A stretch of 64,000 bases of DNA from Bartonella sp. 220B (GCF_026930205.1 NZ_JANHOI010000004.1:62001-126000), one strand, 5' to 3'. Counted from the first letter of the stretch, positions 9,761-19,234 are shown. A program made the numbers and translations. The notes: a model not told the origin generated them from the sequence alone.

Positions 9761-11158
9761 TTAACAGGATATTGCATTGACTGCGAGACCAGCTTTACTC
9801 GTTTCTTTATAGCGTTCACTCATATCATGTCCTGTCTGACGCATTGTTTCTATACAAGCATCAAGAGAAACAAAATGATCCCCATTACCATGCAACGCAA
9901 GAGAAGAAGCTGTCACCGCCTTAACAGCCCCCATTGCATTGCGTTCAATGCAAGGAACCTGCACAAGACCTGCAACCGGATCACATGTCATTCCCAAATG
10001 ATGCTCCAGCGCAATCTCTGCAGCATTTTCAATTTGAGCCGGTGTACCACCCAACGCGGCTGTTAACCCTGCTGCTGCCATTGAAGATGCTGTCCCAACT
10101 TCACCTTGACATCCAACTTCTGCACCAGAAATAGAAGCATTATGTTTAATCACCCCCCCAATGGCTGCTGCCGTTAACAAAAAATTATGGATTCCCTCCC
10201 GATCTGAATCATCATTAAACTGGAGATAATAACGCAAAACTGCAGGCACAACTCCAGCTGCTCCATTCGTTGGTGCCGTAACAACACGGCCACCTGCAGC
10301 ATTTTCCTCATTTACTGCTATGGCATATACCGAAAGCCAATCATTAGCCCAAAGTGGATAATTGCGATTTTTCTTTCGATTTTCTAAAAGCTTTTCATAC
10401 AGCTTTTTAGCACGCCTTGGAACATGCAATCCACCTGGCAATACGCCTTCTTGTGAAAGACCTCTATCAATACAATTTGTCATAGCGGAAAAAATTTCAT
10501 CAAGACCCGTATCAAGAGCCGAACGCTCCATCTTCGTCTCTTCGTTTATGCGCTTCATTTCAGCAATGGAAAATCCTGATTTTTCTGCCATTGACAACAT
10601 TTCACGTGCAGAATCAAAAGGATATGGCACTTCAAACGTTTCCTGTTGCGTATTACTATTCATATGGCTTAATTCATCCTCAGTCACAACAAAACCACCG
10701 CCAATAGAATAATAAATCTGCCGCAAAAGAATATTCCCCTCATTATCAAGCCCTTCAAACGCAAGTCCGTTAGCATGTCCAGGTAGAACTTTTTTTCGTT
10801 CAAAAATAAGATCACTTTGCAAATCAAACTGATAAGCAGGATGGCCTTTTGGTTGCACTTTTTTTTCACGTATAACTTTTTCTAAGAGGAATCCCATACA
10901 ATCAGGGTCAACAGTAGATGCTTTTTCGCCCAAAAGCCCTAATATAATAGCTCCATCTGTAGCATGCCCAATTCCTGTAAAAGCCAAAGAACCATAAAGA
11001 TAAACACGTATACGGAAGACCTCAGCTTCAAGTGGCTGAGAGAAATTGCGTGCAAGAATCTCTTGCAAAAACATGTTAGCCGCCGTCATGGGCCCCATCG
11101 TATGTGAACTAGAAGGACCAATACCAATTTTAAAAAGTTCAAAAACAGATAAAAACAC
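9761..11158 (-). CDS. sdaA: L-serine ammonia-lyase (serine dehydratase)
   Basis: This cytoplasmic iron-sulphur enzyme deaminates L-serine to pyruvate and ammonia. The 465-residue single-chain form has the N-terminal beta domain ([20 protein letters not shown] near residues 3-22) and the C-terminal catalytic alpha domain with [37 protein letters not shown] and a late cysteine in [15 protein letters not shown], which match the cluster-binding cysteine pattern. The start codon is GTG at 11158, preceded by a G-rich ribosome binding site. In Bartonella, amino acids are major carbon sources, so serine breakdown to pyruvate fits the ppdK gene further along the window. Confidence 0.96.
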   Translation of the reverse strand: MFLSVFELFKIGIGPSSSHTMGPMTAANMFLQEILARNFSQPLEAEVFRIRVYLYGSLAFTGIGHATDGAIILGLLGEKASTVDPDCMGFLLEKVIREKKVQPKGHPAYQFDLQSDLIFERKKVLPGHANGLAFEGLDNEGNILLRQIYYSIGGGFVVTEDELSHMNSNTQQETFEVPYPFDSAREMLSMAEKSGFSIAEMKRINEETKMERSALDTGLDEIFSAMTNCIDRGLSQEGVLPGGLHVPRRAKKLYEKLLENRKKNRNYPLWANDWLSVYAIAVNEENAAGGRVVTAPTNGAAGVVPAVLRYYLQFNDDSDREGIHNFLLTAAAIGGVIKHNASISGAEVGCQGEVGTASSMAAAGLTAALGGTPAQIENAAEIALEHHLGMTCDPVAGLVQVPCIERNAMGAVKAVTASSLALHGNGDHFVSLDACIETMRQTGHDMSERYKETSKAGLAVNAISC

Positions 11159-11469
11159 TCATCACCCCAAAATTCCACAAACTCTGAGTATACGCTTTTT
11201 TATCGCGTTTGTCCCATTTAAAATCAAATTGCAAGATAAGCTAAAAGAATAACAGCAATAAATACGAATGTCGCTCGTCTTGCTACCATCCAACATTTTT
11301 TTTCTATAGCGCTTTCCATAGCCAACCCTCGAAACGGACAATAATCATCCTTTTAATTTTGTAAGCGTAGTAAAATAAAAATTAATATGCAATTTAAAAT
11401 TGAATAAGAATGAGAAGTTCTCACCGAAATGTTTTTTATAAATCCAAGATCTAAAAAAATGACACCCAC
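11159..11469. other. Spacer between sdaA and the nitroreductase
   Basis: The 311-base spacer holds one possible tiny membrane-peptide gene (11224-11319, listed separately). Nothing else is recognisable. Confidence 0.5.
11224..11319 (-). CDS. Possible 31-residue membrane peptide
   Basis: A short frame with ATG at 11319 and a GAGGG ribosome binding site seven bases upstream. The product has a charged start (MESAIEKKCWMVARRA) followed by one hydrophobic segment (TFVFIAVILLAYLAI) that ends at the C-terminus, a layout common among small single-span membrane proteins. It lies just upstream of sdaA on the same strand. No family is recognised; the case rests on the ribosome binding site and composition only. 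Confidence 0.4.
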   Translation of the reverse strand: MESAIEKKCWMVARRATFVFIAVILLAYLAI

Positions 11470-12195
11470 TTACATAAAGCGCACAAAATTCTCAATTGGC
11501 TCACGTTCAGTTTCAAAATTATTTTCTGGAGCATTCATATCGCGATAGCCAAGTGCCATACCACAAATAATTTGCCGATCAGAAGGCACTGATAAAAGTG
11601 TACGAATTTGCTTATGATAATCAGCAAAAGCAGCTTGGGAACATGTATCCAACCCAAACCCACGTGCTGCTAACATAATGGTCTGCATAAACATCCCCAA
11701 ATCAAGCCAGTTTCCCCTTTCCATGTCGTAATCCATTGTAAACAAAAGCCCTACAGGCGCACCAAAAAAGGAAAAATTTTGCGCTTTCTGGTGAAGCATT
11801 TTTTCCTGCTCATCTTTTTGAATTCCAAGGCTTTTATAAAGATCCAAACCAATTTTTCGACGCCTTGAAAGATAAGGTTCACGCCATTGGCGTGGATAAT
11901 AAGGAACTTCACGTTCGCCTTTTACACCCGAGAGCACGAGTTGTGAAAGTTCTTGTCCTACTTTCTGCAATACATCCCCTGTAAGAACAATGACTTGCCA
12001 TGGCTGAATATTCGTTCCAGATGGTGCACGTGCCGCAAGTTTTAAAATTTCTTTGATTATTTCCTCTGAGACTGGCTGATTGGTAAAAGCTCGAATCGAC
12101 TTACGTGACAGAATAGATTGGAAAACATTAATAGAAGAATCATCTGTCATTATTTTTACTTTCTCTTTTGAAAAGTGAATTTGTTGTTTGCTCAT
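11470..12195 (-). CDS. Nitroreductase family protein
   Basis: An FMN-dependent oxidoreductase of the nitroreductase fold. The FMN-binding N-terminal motif is seen as SRKSIRAFTNQPV followed by AARAPSGTNIQPWQVIVLTG; the later segment GLDTCSQAAFADYHKQ and the GYRDMNAPEN motif near the C-terminus also fit. The frame opens at 12195, but ATG 12150 (MTDDSSINVFQ), with AAGAGAAAG upstream, gives a more usual N-terminus. The physiological substrate cannot be read from the sequence. It borders the decayed tRNA-Gln island. Confidence 0.88.
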   Translation of the reverse strand: MSKQQIHFSKEKVKIMTDDSSINVFQSILSRKSIRAFTNQPVSEEIIKEILKLAARAPSGTNIQPWQVIVLTGDVLQKVGQELSQLVLSGVKGEREVPYYPRQWREPYLSRRRKIGLDLYKSLGIQKDEQEKMLHQKAQNFSFFGAPVGLLFTMDYDMERGNWLDLGMFMQTIMLAARGFGLDTCSQAAFADYHKQIRTLLSVPSDRQIICGMALGYRDMNAPENNFETEREPIENFVRFM

Positions 12196-12404
12196 TCAAA
12201 GCCAATGCGTTGCAAGAACACCTTTGCAACCCTTTTTATTTGTCCTACTCTTCCTGAAAAGCTTATACATTGCACACCCTCTCAATGCAGACCATTAAAG
12301 AATATACAGCCATTTAATGATTCATGGAAAGAAAATCATCCAAAATGAATATGGAATAAATTTTATAAGCAACGATTAACTCTCAATTCAACTAAACTCT
12401 TAAA

Positions 12405-13600
12405 AAAATTTTCTCGATGCGTTCTAAATCATGGTGGAGATCATCAATATCACCCTGTATCTGCGACCCGCGTCCTCCAAGCTGCACATACTGCTACTGT
12501 GCTTGCAAATATCGGAATAAGTTTTGCTACAATCTTAATCTGCTTGGTCATCATCAATTAATGGAACTGCTTTTACATCTCCCATCATTTTAATCACTTC
12601 ACCATATACAGATAACCTGTAATGGCAACACTTTACTGAAAAACGCTGAAGAAACAGCTGGACAATCCATAGCTTGCTCTTCCAAATATAAGAGATTAAA
12701 CTTTCATGGCCTATTTTATCGCAAGTATCCTCAGCAGTACTCATCGCTGCCTCTTTATAAACAGAAGTCACTTCATTTGCACTACCTTTTATAGGATTTT
12801 CATTTTTATCTCCGAGATAGATTATATTGCCGTCTTTTTCTCAATTAACCACAACAATAAGGAGTTCTTTGATAAACATGGTTTTATAGGATTCATCTCT
12901 GTATTTAAATCCCTCTTCCAGAAATTGAGTTGCCATTTCGTGGTTTTAACGAACTATTTATTCCAGCTTGCTTACATCTAGTGTTTGTATGCCTTTATGC
13001 GCTGTAGCGGTGCACAATTAAGGGAGGCAATTGTTTGTTCACTCCCCTGCCCCATCAATGCCTTTTACCCTCGCTTCATCAGTAATGATGATAGTGCTGT
13101 TACTGATAGCGGATTTGGTTTGCCTTTCCACTGAATTATGCGCTTTAGCATAATTTAAAAACATTCTTAGCAACATTTCTCTAATGATGCCATATGTGCT
13201 CTGTTTTAAAGTCACGCTCCCTGAAACATTAAACTCTTGACTTCTGGCTTGGGCATCGGCACTGTTGGTAATGTCCGTATGTGTTATCTTTTTACAGTGA
13301 TGCCAAAACCACCCCAGCTTTGCCCCCTAATTACTCCACAATACTGTTATAATGGCTGAAGGATTTATCCCTTTTGGAAGGAGAGATTTTTGATGCTGCA
13401 TCAGTTTTTTCCCGCCATTATAACCGAATGAAACCAATTTCTGCTTAACTAAATTTACTCCGTAGCATTGCAGCTGGTGATCGTAAAAACATCCTCCACA
13501 TCCATTTTTACATGTTTACCAAAACCATTGACCCAGCCAGTGTGGTGTTTTTCCCACTGTTGGTGTGAACAATGCTCGTAAAAATGCAATGCCATCTCTC
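12405..13600 (-). pseudogene. Decayed filamentous haemagglutinin (FhaB/CdiA-type) gene
   Basis: Reading the minus strand in shifting frames gives a series of segments characteristic of haemagglutinin-repeat two-partner secretion exoproteins. From 13575 to about 13520: VHTNSGKNTTLAGSMV, then in another frame KHVKMDVEDVFTITS; around 13435-13404: VSFGYNGGKK; around 13290-13220: THTDITNSADAQARSQEF; at 13120-13041: TKSAISNSTIIITDEARVKG; and at 13015-12975: TATAHKGIQTLDVSKL. A 78-codon open stretch follows (12535-12771). Frameshifts and stops separate the pieces, so no exoprotein can be made. In Bartonella, intact fha genes sit on genomic islands; this looks like the distal part of one that has decayed. 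Confidence 0.75.
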
Positions 13601-13605
13601 AAGCA

Positions 13606-13930
13606 ATGGAAAAGATTTTAACTGAATTAGACAAGAAAAATATTGTAGAGGTGTCGAAAGAACCTAAAGAATTCTATGACAGTGTAAAATTATGTTCTTC
13701 TGGTATTACCGAACCTCATGCAAGACAAAATCTTATTATCAAGCTTTATGAAAGTTTTTTTACCAAAGCATTTTAAAAGACAACTGATAAACTTGAAATT
13801 GTTTAGCCCCCTGTTGAGGTTGCGGATTTTATTATTCGTTCTGTTGATGAGATTTTACAAAAGGAATTGGGAAAAAGCTTGAGATCACGTGGTATTTCTA
13901 TTCTTGTCAAAGAAGGTTTTTGTAACCTAT
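13606..13930 (+). pseudogene. Fragment of a type ISP-like restriction-modification helicase/methyltransferase
   Basis: A single frame from 13606 with two internal stops (TAA at about 13774 and TAG at about 13804) reads FYDSVKLCSSGITEPHARQ, LIIKLYESFFTKAF, then PPVEVADFIIRSVDEIL and QKELGKSLRSRGISIL. These match my memory of the linker between helicase and adenine methyltransferase modules in large single-chain type ISP/DEAD-box restriction enzymes (consensus ...SGI..A..RQ..I..LY..FF..AF, then YTPVEVVDFI..SV). The methyltransferase motif I expected next (DPFTGTG) is absent, so the fragment is cut as well as broken. It is certainly non-functional. Confidence 0.65.
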
Positions 13931-14152
13931 TTCGTGAGACACGAAACAATACGGCGGGAATTAAAAAACAGCCCATGGAGTGAGATTGAAAAAGTGACCA
14001 GTAACACGCGCAGCAAATGCTAGTGCTATAGTTTCCCAAATGAAAGTGCTTTTTAGCCGAACAAAAGATAAAATACCGTCACTTTATATTAAAACAGCAG
14101 ATAGAAAACGACTTGCAATAGAAGAAATCAAAAAAGTTAGGGATAGGTAGAA
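13925..14152 (+). pseudogene. Broken unidentified reading frame next to tRNA-Gln
   Basis: Two frames join into a plausible protein if one frameshift near 14018 is allowed: ETIRRELKNSPWSEIEKVTS continuing as RAANASAIVSQMKVLFSR and TKDKIPSLYIKTADRKRLAI to the stop at 14150. The basic, helical composition looks like real coding sequence. I do not recognise the family; a mobile-element origin is plausible from position. Confidence 0.4.
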
Positions 14153-14222
14153 AATAAGTTAAAAGAATCAACGGAATTAAAACTCCCGAACTTTTATGCA
14201 ACCTATTGATTTGATTAAATAT

Positions 14223-14297
14223 TGGCTGGGGTACCTGGATTCGAACCAGGGAATGCCGGTACCAAAAACCGGTGCCTTACCGCTTGGCTATACCCCA
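14223..14297 (-). tRNA. tRNA-Gln (anticodon TTG)
   Basis: The minus strand folds into a full cloverleaf. The acceptor stem is TGGGGTA (14291-14297) with its complement at 14227-14233, the discriminator G is followed by an encoded CCA (14223-14225), the T-loop reads GGTTCGAATCC, and the anticodon loop CTTTTGGT-like segment presents TTG. The 3' end faces the decayed island, which is the side on which tRNA-targeted integrases insert. Confidence 0.96.
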
Positions 14298-15173
14298 AAA
14301 AACACGATCAACACTACTTTTGCACCTTATAGCGATTCCTATGAAGGTACGCAATATCTGAAAAACAAAGCTTTTACTTTTTTATTATAAAATTTTGAAA
14401 TCTTACACGTATTATATTTTCGCAAAACTGTAGCAGAAAGCTCCCACCCGTTTACACTTTCAACATAAGCAATGGCTATTTATCTATTTTTCATCTCCTG
14501 ACAACACAAAACGCAAATTTTATAATTACCAATGTGTTTAAAAATTATCATAAAATATTCTTTTCTCTTAATGCATTTAAATCTAAGCTCTTTAAATGAG
14601 AGCAGAAAACAGAGACTTTATATTATTGATGAGCTTTTACCTTCATTCATTGCATTCTTGCTGATTCAATACACAATAATTAATCTCTCTCTCTTAACTT
14701 ACAGATTAGAACAATAACGCACAATGAACACCATTACTTATTATAAGATAAATCCCATTTTTAGCTAATATGTATAAACTATCAGTGGTTACTAGAATTA
14801 TCAAATATTTCTAAGGTTTTTGCAAAAGATACCCACGCGTCCTCCGTTGCCAACACTGTGATAAAAGTAACAACACATTTTAGATAAAAAAATAAGCTAT
14901 TGATAGCTCTCTCGCTCACTTTTATTTAAAAAGATAATTAATTGCATTTTTTGCGCGTGCATCGGTATAAAAATTTCTTCCGAAAGACACTGATATAAAT
15001 CAGTGCTATTTCGAGTGATTGCGCGTGTACATCTCCTAAAAAGACCTTTACGAAGAGATGATTACCGAATTAATTCATACAAACGGATATTCAACATTTG
15101 CTTTTAGATGAAGTAAATGGCACATTAAGTTTGTGGAGTGAGCTTAACAAAATAGAATCGAGGAGATTTTCAA
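14298..15173. other. Gene-free spacer upstream of sodB
   Basis: About 880 AT-rich bases between tRNA-Gln and sodB. The open frames here lack ribosome binding sites and have the composition of random AT-rich DNA. Regulatory sites for sodB must lie near its end, but I cannot define them. Confidence 0.5.
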
Positions 15174-15776
15174 ATGGCTTTTGAATTGGCTGCGTTGCCT
15201 TATGATTATGACGCCCTTTCGCCCTATATGTCACGTGAAACGCTTGAATATCATCATGATAAGCATCACCTCGCTTATCTGACCAATACCAATAATTTTG
15301 TAAAAGAATTAGGCTTAGAAAATGAAAGCCTTGAAGATATTGTTAAAAAAAGCTTTGGGAAAAATATAGGTTTATTTAATAATGCAGCGCAATATTACAA
15401 TCATAACCATTTTTGGCATTGGATGACAAAAGGTGGTGGTGGTCAAAAACTTCCTGAAAAACTAGCAAAAGCTGTTGAGGCTGATCTAGGTGGCTATGAT
15501 AGATTCCGCACTGATTTTATTGCCGCTGCTACTGCCCAATTTGGTTCTGGGTGGGCATGGGTTGCTGTTAAAGATGGCAAGCTTGAAATTATGAAAACAC
15601 CTAATGGTGAAAATCCTTTAGTTCATGATGCTCAACCTATTTTGGGAATCGATGTATGGGAACATTCCTATTACATTGATTATCGCAATGCACGCCCCAA
15701 ATATATCGAAGCTTTCATAGACCATTTAATTAATTGGGATTATGTTTTGAAGCTTTATGAAGATTGTGAACTTTAA
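15174..15776 (+). CDS. sodB: Superoxide dismutase (Fe/Mn family, iron type)
   Basis: Dismutates superoxide to oxygen and hydrogen peroxide. The 200-residue protein shows the four metal ligands of the family: the histidine in YHHDKHHLAYLTNTN (residue about 27), the histidine in NHNHFWHWM (about 78-82), and the Asp and His in DVWEHSYYIDYRNARP. The run FNNAAQYYNHNHFWHWM and the residues GGGGQ favour the Fe-dependent SodB type over Mn, although metal use cannot be settled by eye. A GAGGAG ribosome binding site lies eight bases before ATG 15174. It is convergent with the oligopeptidase gene. Defence against host oxidative burst is a reasonable inference. Confidence 0.96.
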   Translation: MAFELAALPYDYDALSPYMSRETLEYHHDKHHLAYLTNTNNFVKELGLENESLEDIVKKSFGKNIGLFNNAAQYYNHNHFWHWMTKGGGGQKLPEKLAKAVEADLGGYDRFRTDFIAAATAQFGSGWAWVAVKDGKLEIMKTPNGENPLVHDAQPILGIDVWEHSYYIDYRNARPKYIEAFIDHLINWDYVLKLYEDCEL

Positions 15777-15797
15777 GCTATTTACACAGCTCTTTGT

Positions 15798-15834
15798 GAA
15801 AGGCTTCGTAAGCTAATGCGTGATGGAGCCTTTC
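15798..15834 (+). terminator. Hairpin between convergent sodB and oligopeptidase B genes
   Basis: GAAAGGCT (15798-15805) pairs with AGCCTTTC (15827-15834), eight perfect pairs with a 21-base loop. There is no T-run downstream on either strand, so it may act only as an mRNA end stabiliser. Confidence 0.35.
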
Positions 15835-15855
15835 TAAAAGAGACAGATGTTTAAA

Positions 15856-17949
15856 TTAGCAGCAGTTTTTTCCTACTATTTTTAGAATATATGCATAGAT
15901 ATATGCAATTTCTTCTATCTTTGAAAAACGTCCCGCTGCACCTGCATGACCTGAATCCATATTAATGCGTAATAAAATTGCATTATCGTCTGTTTTCAAG
16001 TCTCGTAATTTTGCTACCCATTTCGCAGGTTCCCAGTAAGTTACACGAGGATCTGTTAATCCTGCCGTCACAAGCATAGGAGGATATTTCTGAGCTTTGA
16101 CGTTATCGTAGGGAGAATAGGAAGCGATAAAATTATAGTCCTCTTCTGATTCAAGAGGATTCCCCCATTCTGGCCATTCTGGGGGCGTTAGGGGCAATGA
16201 AGCATCTAACATAGTATTTAAAACATCAACAAAAGGCACATTTGCTACAATTCCAGCAAAATCCTGTGGAGCTATATTAGCAATAGCTCCCATCAACATT
16301 CCTCCTGCTGAACCACCTTGGGCAATAAGACGGTCATGAGAAGTAAATTTATTGTTCACAAGATAGCGTCCACAAGCAATAAAATCTGTAAATGTATTGT
16401 ATTTAAAAAGGTGTTTTCCCTTCTCATACCATTCAACTCCTTTTTCTTTCCCTCCACGAATATGGGCTATGGCATAAATAAAACCTCTATTAACCAAAGA
16501 AAGTACATTGCTATTGAAACTGGCTGGTATGGAAATTCCATAGGCTCCATAACCGTAAAGCAAACAGGGTGCACGACCGTTAAGAGCGGTAGCTTTGTGA
16601 TAAAAAAGCGAAATAGGAATTTTTTCACCATCGTCTGCTATCGCTATAACACGCCGTGTTATATAGTCATCTTTATTATGCCCAGAAGGAATGGTTTGCG
16701 TTTTTAAAAGCATCCGTTTGCGGCTTTTCATTTCATAATCAAACACTTGATCAGGTGTCGTCATAGAGGAATAGGAAAAACGAATGGTTTGACTGTTGTA
16801 TTCTGCTGCACCTTGTAGCCCTAAAGAATAAGCCTCCTCAGTAAAAGCAATGGAATGAATTTGTTTAGTAGTACGCTCCATTATTTTTATACGAGGCTGT
16901 CCTTCAAAACGCTCAAGCCAGATAAGAAAATCTTGATAAGCATCATGCGATAGTATCAGATGTCCAAGCTGGTGTGGCACAAGTTCAAACCAATTTTCCG
17001 ATTGCGGAGATGCATATGGCGCTACCATAATTTTAAAGTCTTTTGCGTTATCCAGATTGGTTAGAATATAAAAGACATCACCACCTTCTGTAAGTGAATA
17101 TTCAATACCTTTTTGCCGCTTCCGTACACATTGCGGAACAGTGAGAGGCGCTTCAGCTGGAATCAACCAAACCTCTGATGTTTCATGATCATGAATGTTA
17201 ATATAAATAACGTCATTAAGTTTAGAACCGCTTACGTGTAAGAAAAATCCTGGATTATCTTCGCGAAAAATAAGCTTATCTTGTGATTGATTAGTGTTTA
17301 ATCGGTGATAATAGAGCTCTGAAGGCCGATGATTTTCATCCATCTTCGTATAAAAAAAACCTTCAGATTTAGCATCCCATACAATTTGTCCTGATGTGTC
17401 AGTAATGGTATCCATACAATCAGACAATGTTTCCAAATTACGAATTTTAGCTTTATAAAATTCTGATCCTTTGTCATCATAAGTCCAGACAACATGTGTA
17501 TGATCAGGAGATTCTTGAACTGAACCAAAATTAAAATATTCTTTTCCTTCAGCCAAAGCATCACCATTAAGGTAAACGTTTTTTTCTCCCCCATTTCTTG
17601 ATATACGGAAATAATGTGGTTGTTGGCCTCCGGTAACATAAGAAAATCCATAAGCAAAAGGCCCATGTTTTATAGGAACGGAACTGTCATTTTCTTGGAT
17701 ACGTCCTTTCATTTCAGTAAAAAGCAAATCTTGTAATGGCTTTGTATCAGCCATTTGAGCAGCCTGATAAGCATTTTCATTTTCGAGATGATATCGAATA
17801 TTTAAGTCAAGACAATGAGGGTTTTTAAAAACATCTTGCCAATGAGACGCACGTAGCCAATGATAGGGATCATTACGACAAATACCATGATATACTTCTT
17901 TATGTGTGATTTTAGATGCTTTAGGGGGAATTACAGAAGAGCCAGTCAT
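15856..17949 (-). CDS. ptrB: Oligopeptidase B (prolyl oligopeptidase family S9A)
   Basis: A serine peptidase that cleaves short peptides after basic residues. The N-terminal two thirds form the seven-bladed propeller that excludes large substrates (from NDPYHWLR onward). The C-terminal alpha/beta hydrolase domain has the nucleophile motif GGSAGG (Ser547 counted from the chosen start), an Asp in TAGLTDPRV and a His in DSGHAGAAGR, completing the triad. The frame extends to a TTG at 18015, but ATG 17949 has an AGGAT site and fits the family N-terminus. Length of about 697 residues is normal. It is convergent with sodB. Confidence 0.93.
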   Translation of the reverse strand: MTGSSVIPPKASKITHKEVYHGICRNDPYHWLRASHWQDVFKNPHCLDLNIRYHLENENAYQAAQMADTKPLQDLLFTEMKGRIQENDSSVPIKHGPFAYGFSYVTGGQQPHYFRISRNGGEKNVYLNGDALAEGKEYFNFGSVQESPDHTHVVWTYDDKGSEFYKAKIRNLETLSDCMDTITDTSGQIVWDAKSEGFFYTKMDENHRPSELYYHRLNTNQSQDKLIFREDNPGFFLHVSGSKLNDVIYINIHDHETSEVWLIPAEAPLTVPQCVRKRQKGIEYSLTEGGDVFYILTNLDNAKDFKIMVAPYASPQSENWFELVPHQLGHLILSHDAYQDFLIWLERFEGQPRIKIMERTTKQIHSIAFTEEAYSLGLQGAAEYNSQTIRFSYSSMTTPDQVFDYEMKSRKRMLLKTQTIPSGHNKDDYITRRVIAIADDGEKIPISLFYHKATALNGRAPCLLYGYGAYGISIPASFNSNVLSLVNRGFIYAIAHIRGGKEKGVEWYEKGKHLFKYNTFTDFIACGRYLVNNKFTSHDRLIAQGGSAGGMLMGAIANIAPQDFAGIVANVPFVDVLNTMLDASLPLTPPEWPEWGNPLESEEDYNFIASYSPYDNVKAQKYPPMLVTAGLTDPRVTYWEPAKWVAKLRDLKTDDNAILLRINMDSGHAGAAGRFSKIEEIAYIYAYILKIVGKNCC

Positions 17950-18796
17950 GCACGATCCTAATGTTAAATACAAACTCACGACTTCGTATATGTTAGAATC
18001 GCATTGTTTATGCAAGTGTGTAAATCTGTAAATTCCGCTTACTTACAAAAATACAGCTGTGATAGTTTCTACAATGGCATTATATATTTCTGTTTATCCA
18101 TATTACAGGCATTGTCTTCTGTGTATAATACCCTATAAAAGTCACAAGCTAAGGAAATAAGGCTATTATGTAGCAGAACTGAATTTTTCTTCAAATAGTA
18201 GAACTAATTTTCGGAATAAATAATAGAATCCACTTTAAAAATATATGTAGCTATGTTGTTCTTATTTTTTAGCAATAATATTTTACTGTACCATATTGAT
18301 AGCTAATTGTATAATACATATTTATTAAGATAGTATTACAAATAAATTTTAATTTATTAAAAGTATTTTTAAATTTAAAAAACAACAATAAGTTAATTTT
18401 ACATTTAACGAGATTATTTCATAAAAATAATAATAAATAATAAACATATTAAATAAAATATTAACTTATGTTTTATATTTTCATTTATACAATCTCTCTA
18501 AAATAAATTGATTCATTTTATATCATTTTTTACATTTATAATATATTTTGTTTACGAGATTTTATATAAAAAACTATATTCTAATAGGTCAATAAGTTGG
18601 TTCTTCTTGTTGTATATTATGGCCAAAAAGAGGTGTTTATTTGATTTTTTTGTGTTTTAGCAATTTTATAGAATAATTGAATTGACAAAAAAGATTTTTG
18701 TACAATATGAAACCTGTGTGCATGCAATCTCATGTCATGAGGATATGTGCTGTATCTCGATTTTAGATTACTTAATTCAAATTAAAGGAAAGAAGA
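17950..18796. other. Very AT-rich spacer upstream of mucR
   Basis: About 850 bases, with 18240-18560 composed almost wholly of A and T in short runs. No gene is seen. Such DNA is intrinsically curved and is the type of target bound by MucR-family proteins, so autoregulation of mucR through this region is plausible. Confidence 0.5.
18682..18710 (+). promoter_or_regulatory. Candidate mucR promoter
   Basis: A perfect TTGACA (18682-18687) is followed after 17 bases by the weak hexamer ATATGA (18705-18710), with TACAAT overlapping just upstream. The distance to the mucR ATG is about 85 bases. Only the -35 element is strong. Confidence 0.35.
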
Positions 18797-19234
18797 ATGG
18801 AACATCATCCAGTCTTAGAGACTGAAAGCAATTTAGTTATTACATTGGTTGCTGATATTGTTGCTGCCTACGTAAGTAATAATTCTATCCGACCGACCGA
18901 AATACCAAGTTTAATTGCTGATGTTCATGCCGCTTTTCGTAAAGCGGGGAATGTAGAATTAACAGAAGTAGAAGTTGAAAAGCAGAGACCAGCCGTTAAC
19001 CCAAAGCGTTCAATCTTTCCAGATTATCTCATCTGCCTTGAAGATGGGAAAAAGTTTAAATCTTTAAAGCGTCATCTCATGACTCATTATGGAATGTTGC
19101 CAGAGGAATATCGTGAAAAATGGCAACTAGACAGCTCTTATCCTATGGTTGCGCCGAATTATGCAAAGGCACGCTCAGCTTTGGCAAAAGAGATGGGACT
19201 TGGGCGCAAAAGTAAACGGAAGAAAGCAAAATAA
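18797..19234 (+). CDS. mucR: MucR/Ros family transcriptional regulator
   Basis: A zinc-finger DNA-binding protein that in Brucella, Rhizobium and relatives acts as a global, H-NS-like regulator of envelope and virulence genes. The finger is at residues 80-97, ICLEDGKKFKSLKRHLMTH, with ligands C80, D83, H93 and H97: the second Cys of the Ros finger is replaced by Asp, as is usual in MucR. The N-terminal part (residues 1-60) is the oligomerisation region, and the basic tail is GRKSKRKKAK. A GGAAAG ribosome binding site precedes ATG 18797. It is a single-gene unit behind a very AT-rich spacer that may be its own target. Confidence 0.94.
   Translation: MEHHPVLETESNLVITLVADIVAAYVSNNSIRPTEIPSLIADVHAAFRKAGNVELTEVEVEKQRPAVNPKRSIFPDYLICLEDGKKFKSLKRHLMTHYGMLPEEYREKWQLDSSYPMVAPNYAKARSALAKEMGLGRKSKRKKAK

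Noticed and set aside
12706-12981. Plus-strand 91-codon frame in the decayed island
   Set aside because: It lies opposite the haemagglutinin remnant, which explains the open frame; no ribosome binding site.
14532-14717. Plus-strand 61-codon frame after tRNA-Gln
   Set aside because: No ribosome binding site, AT-driven composition, and no family resemblance.
14760-14900. Short minus-strand frame with a coherent-looking tail (ATEDAWVSFAKTLEIFDNSS)
   Set aside because: Only about 35 codons without a start or ribosome binding site; too little to call a remnant.
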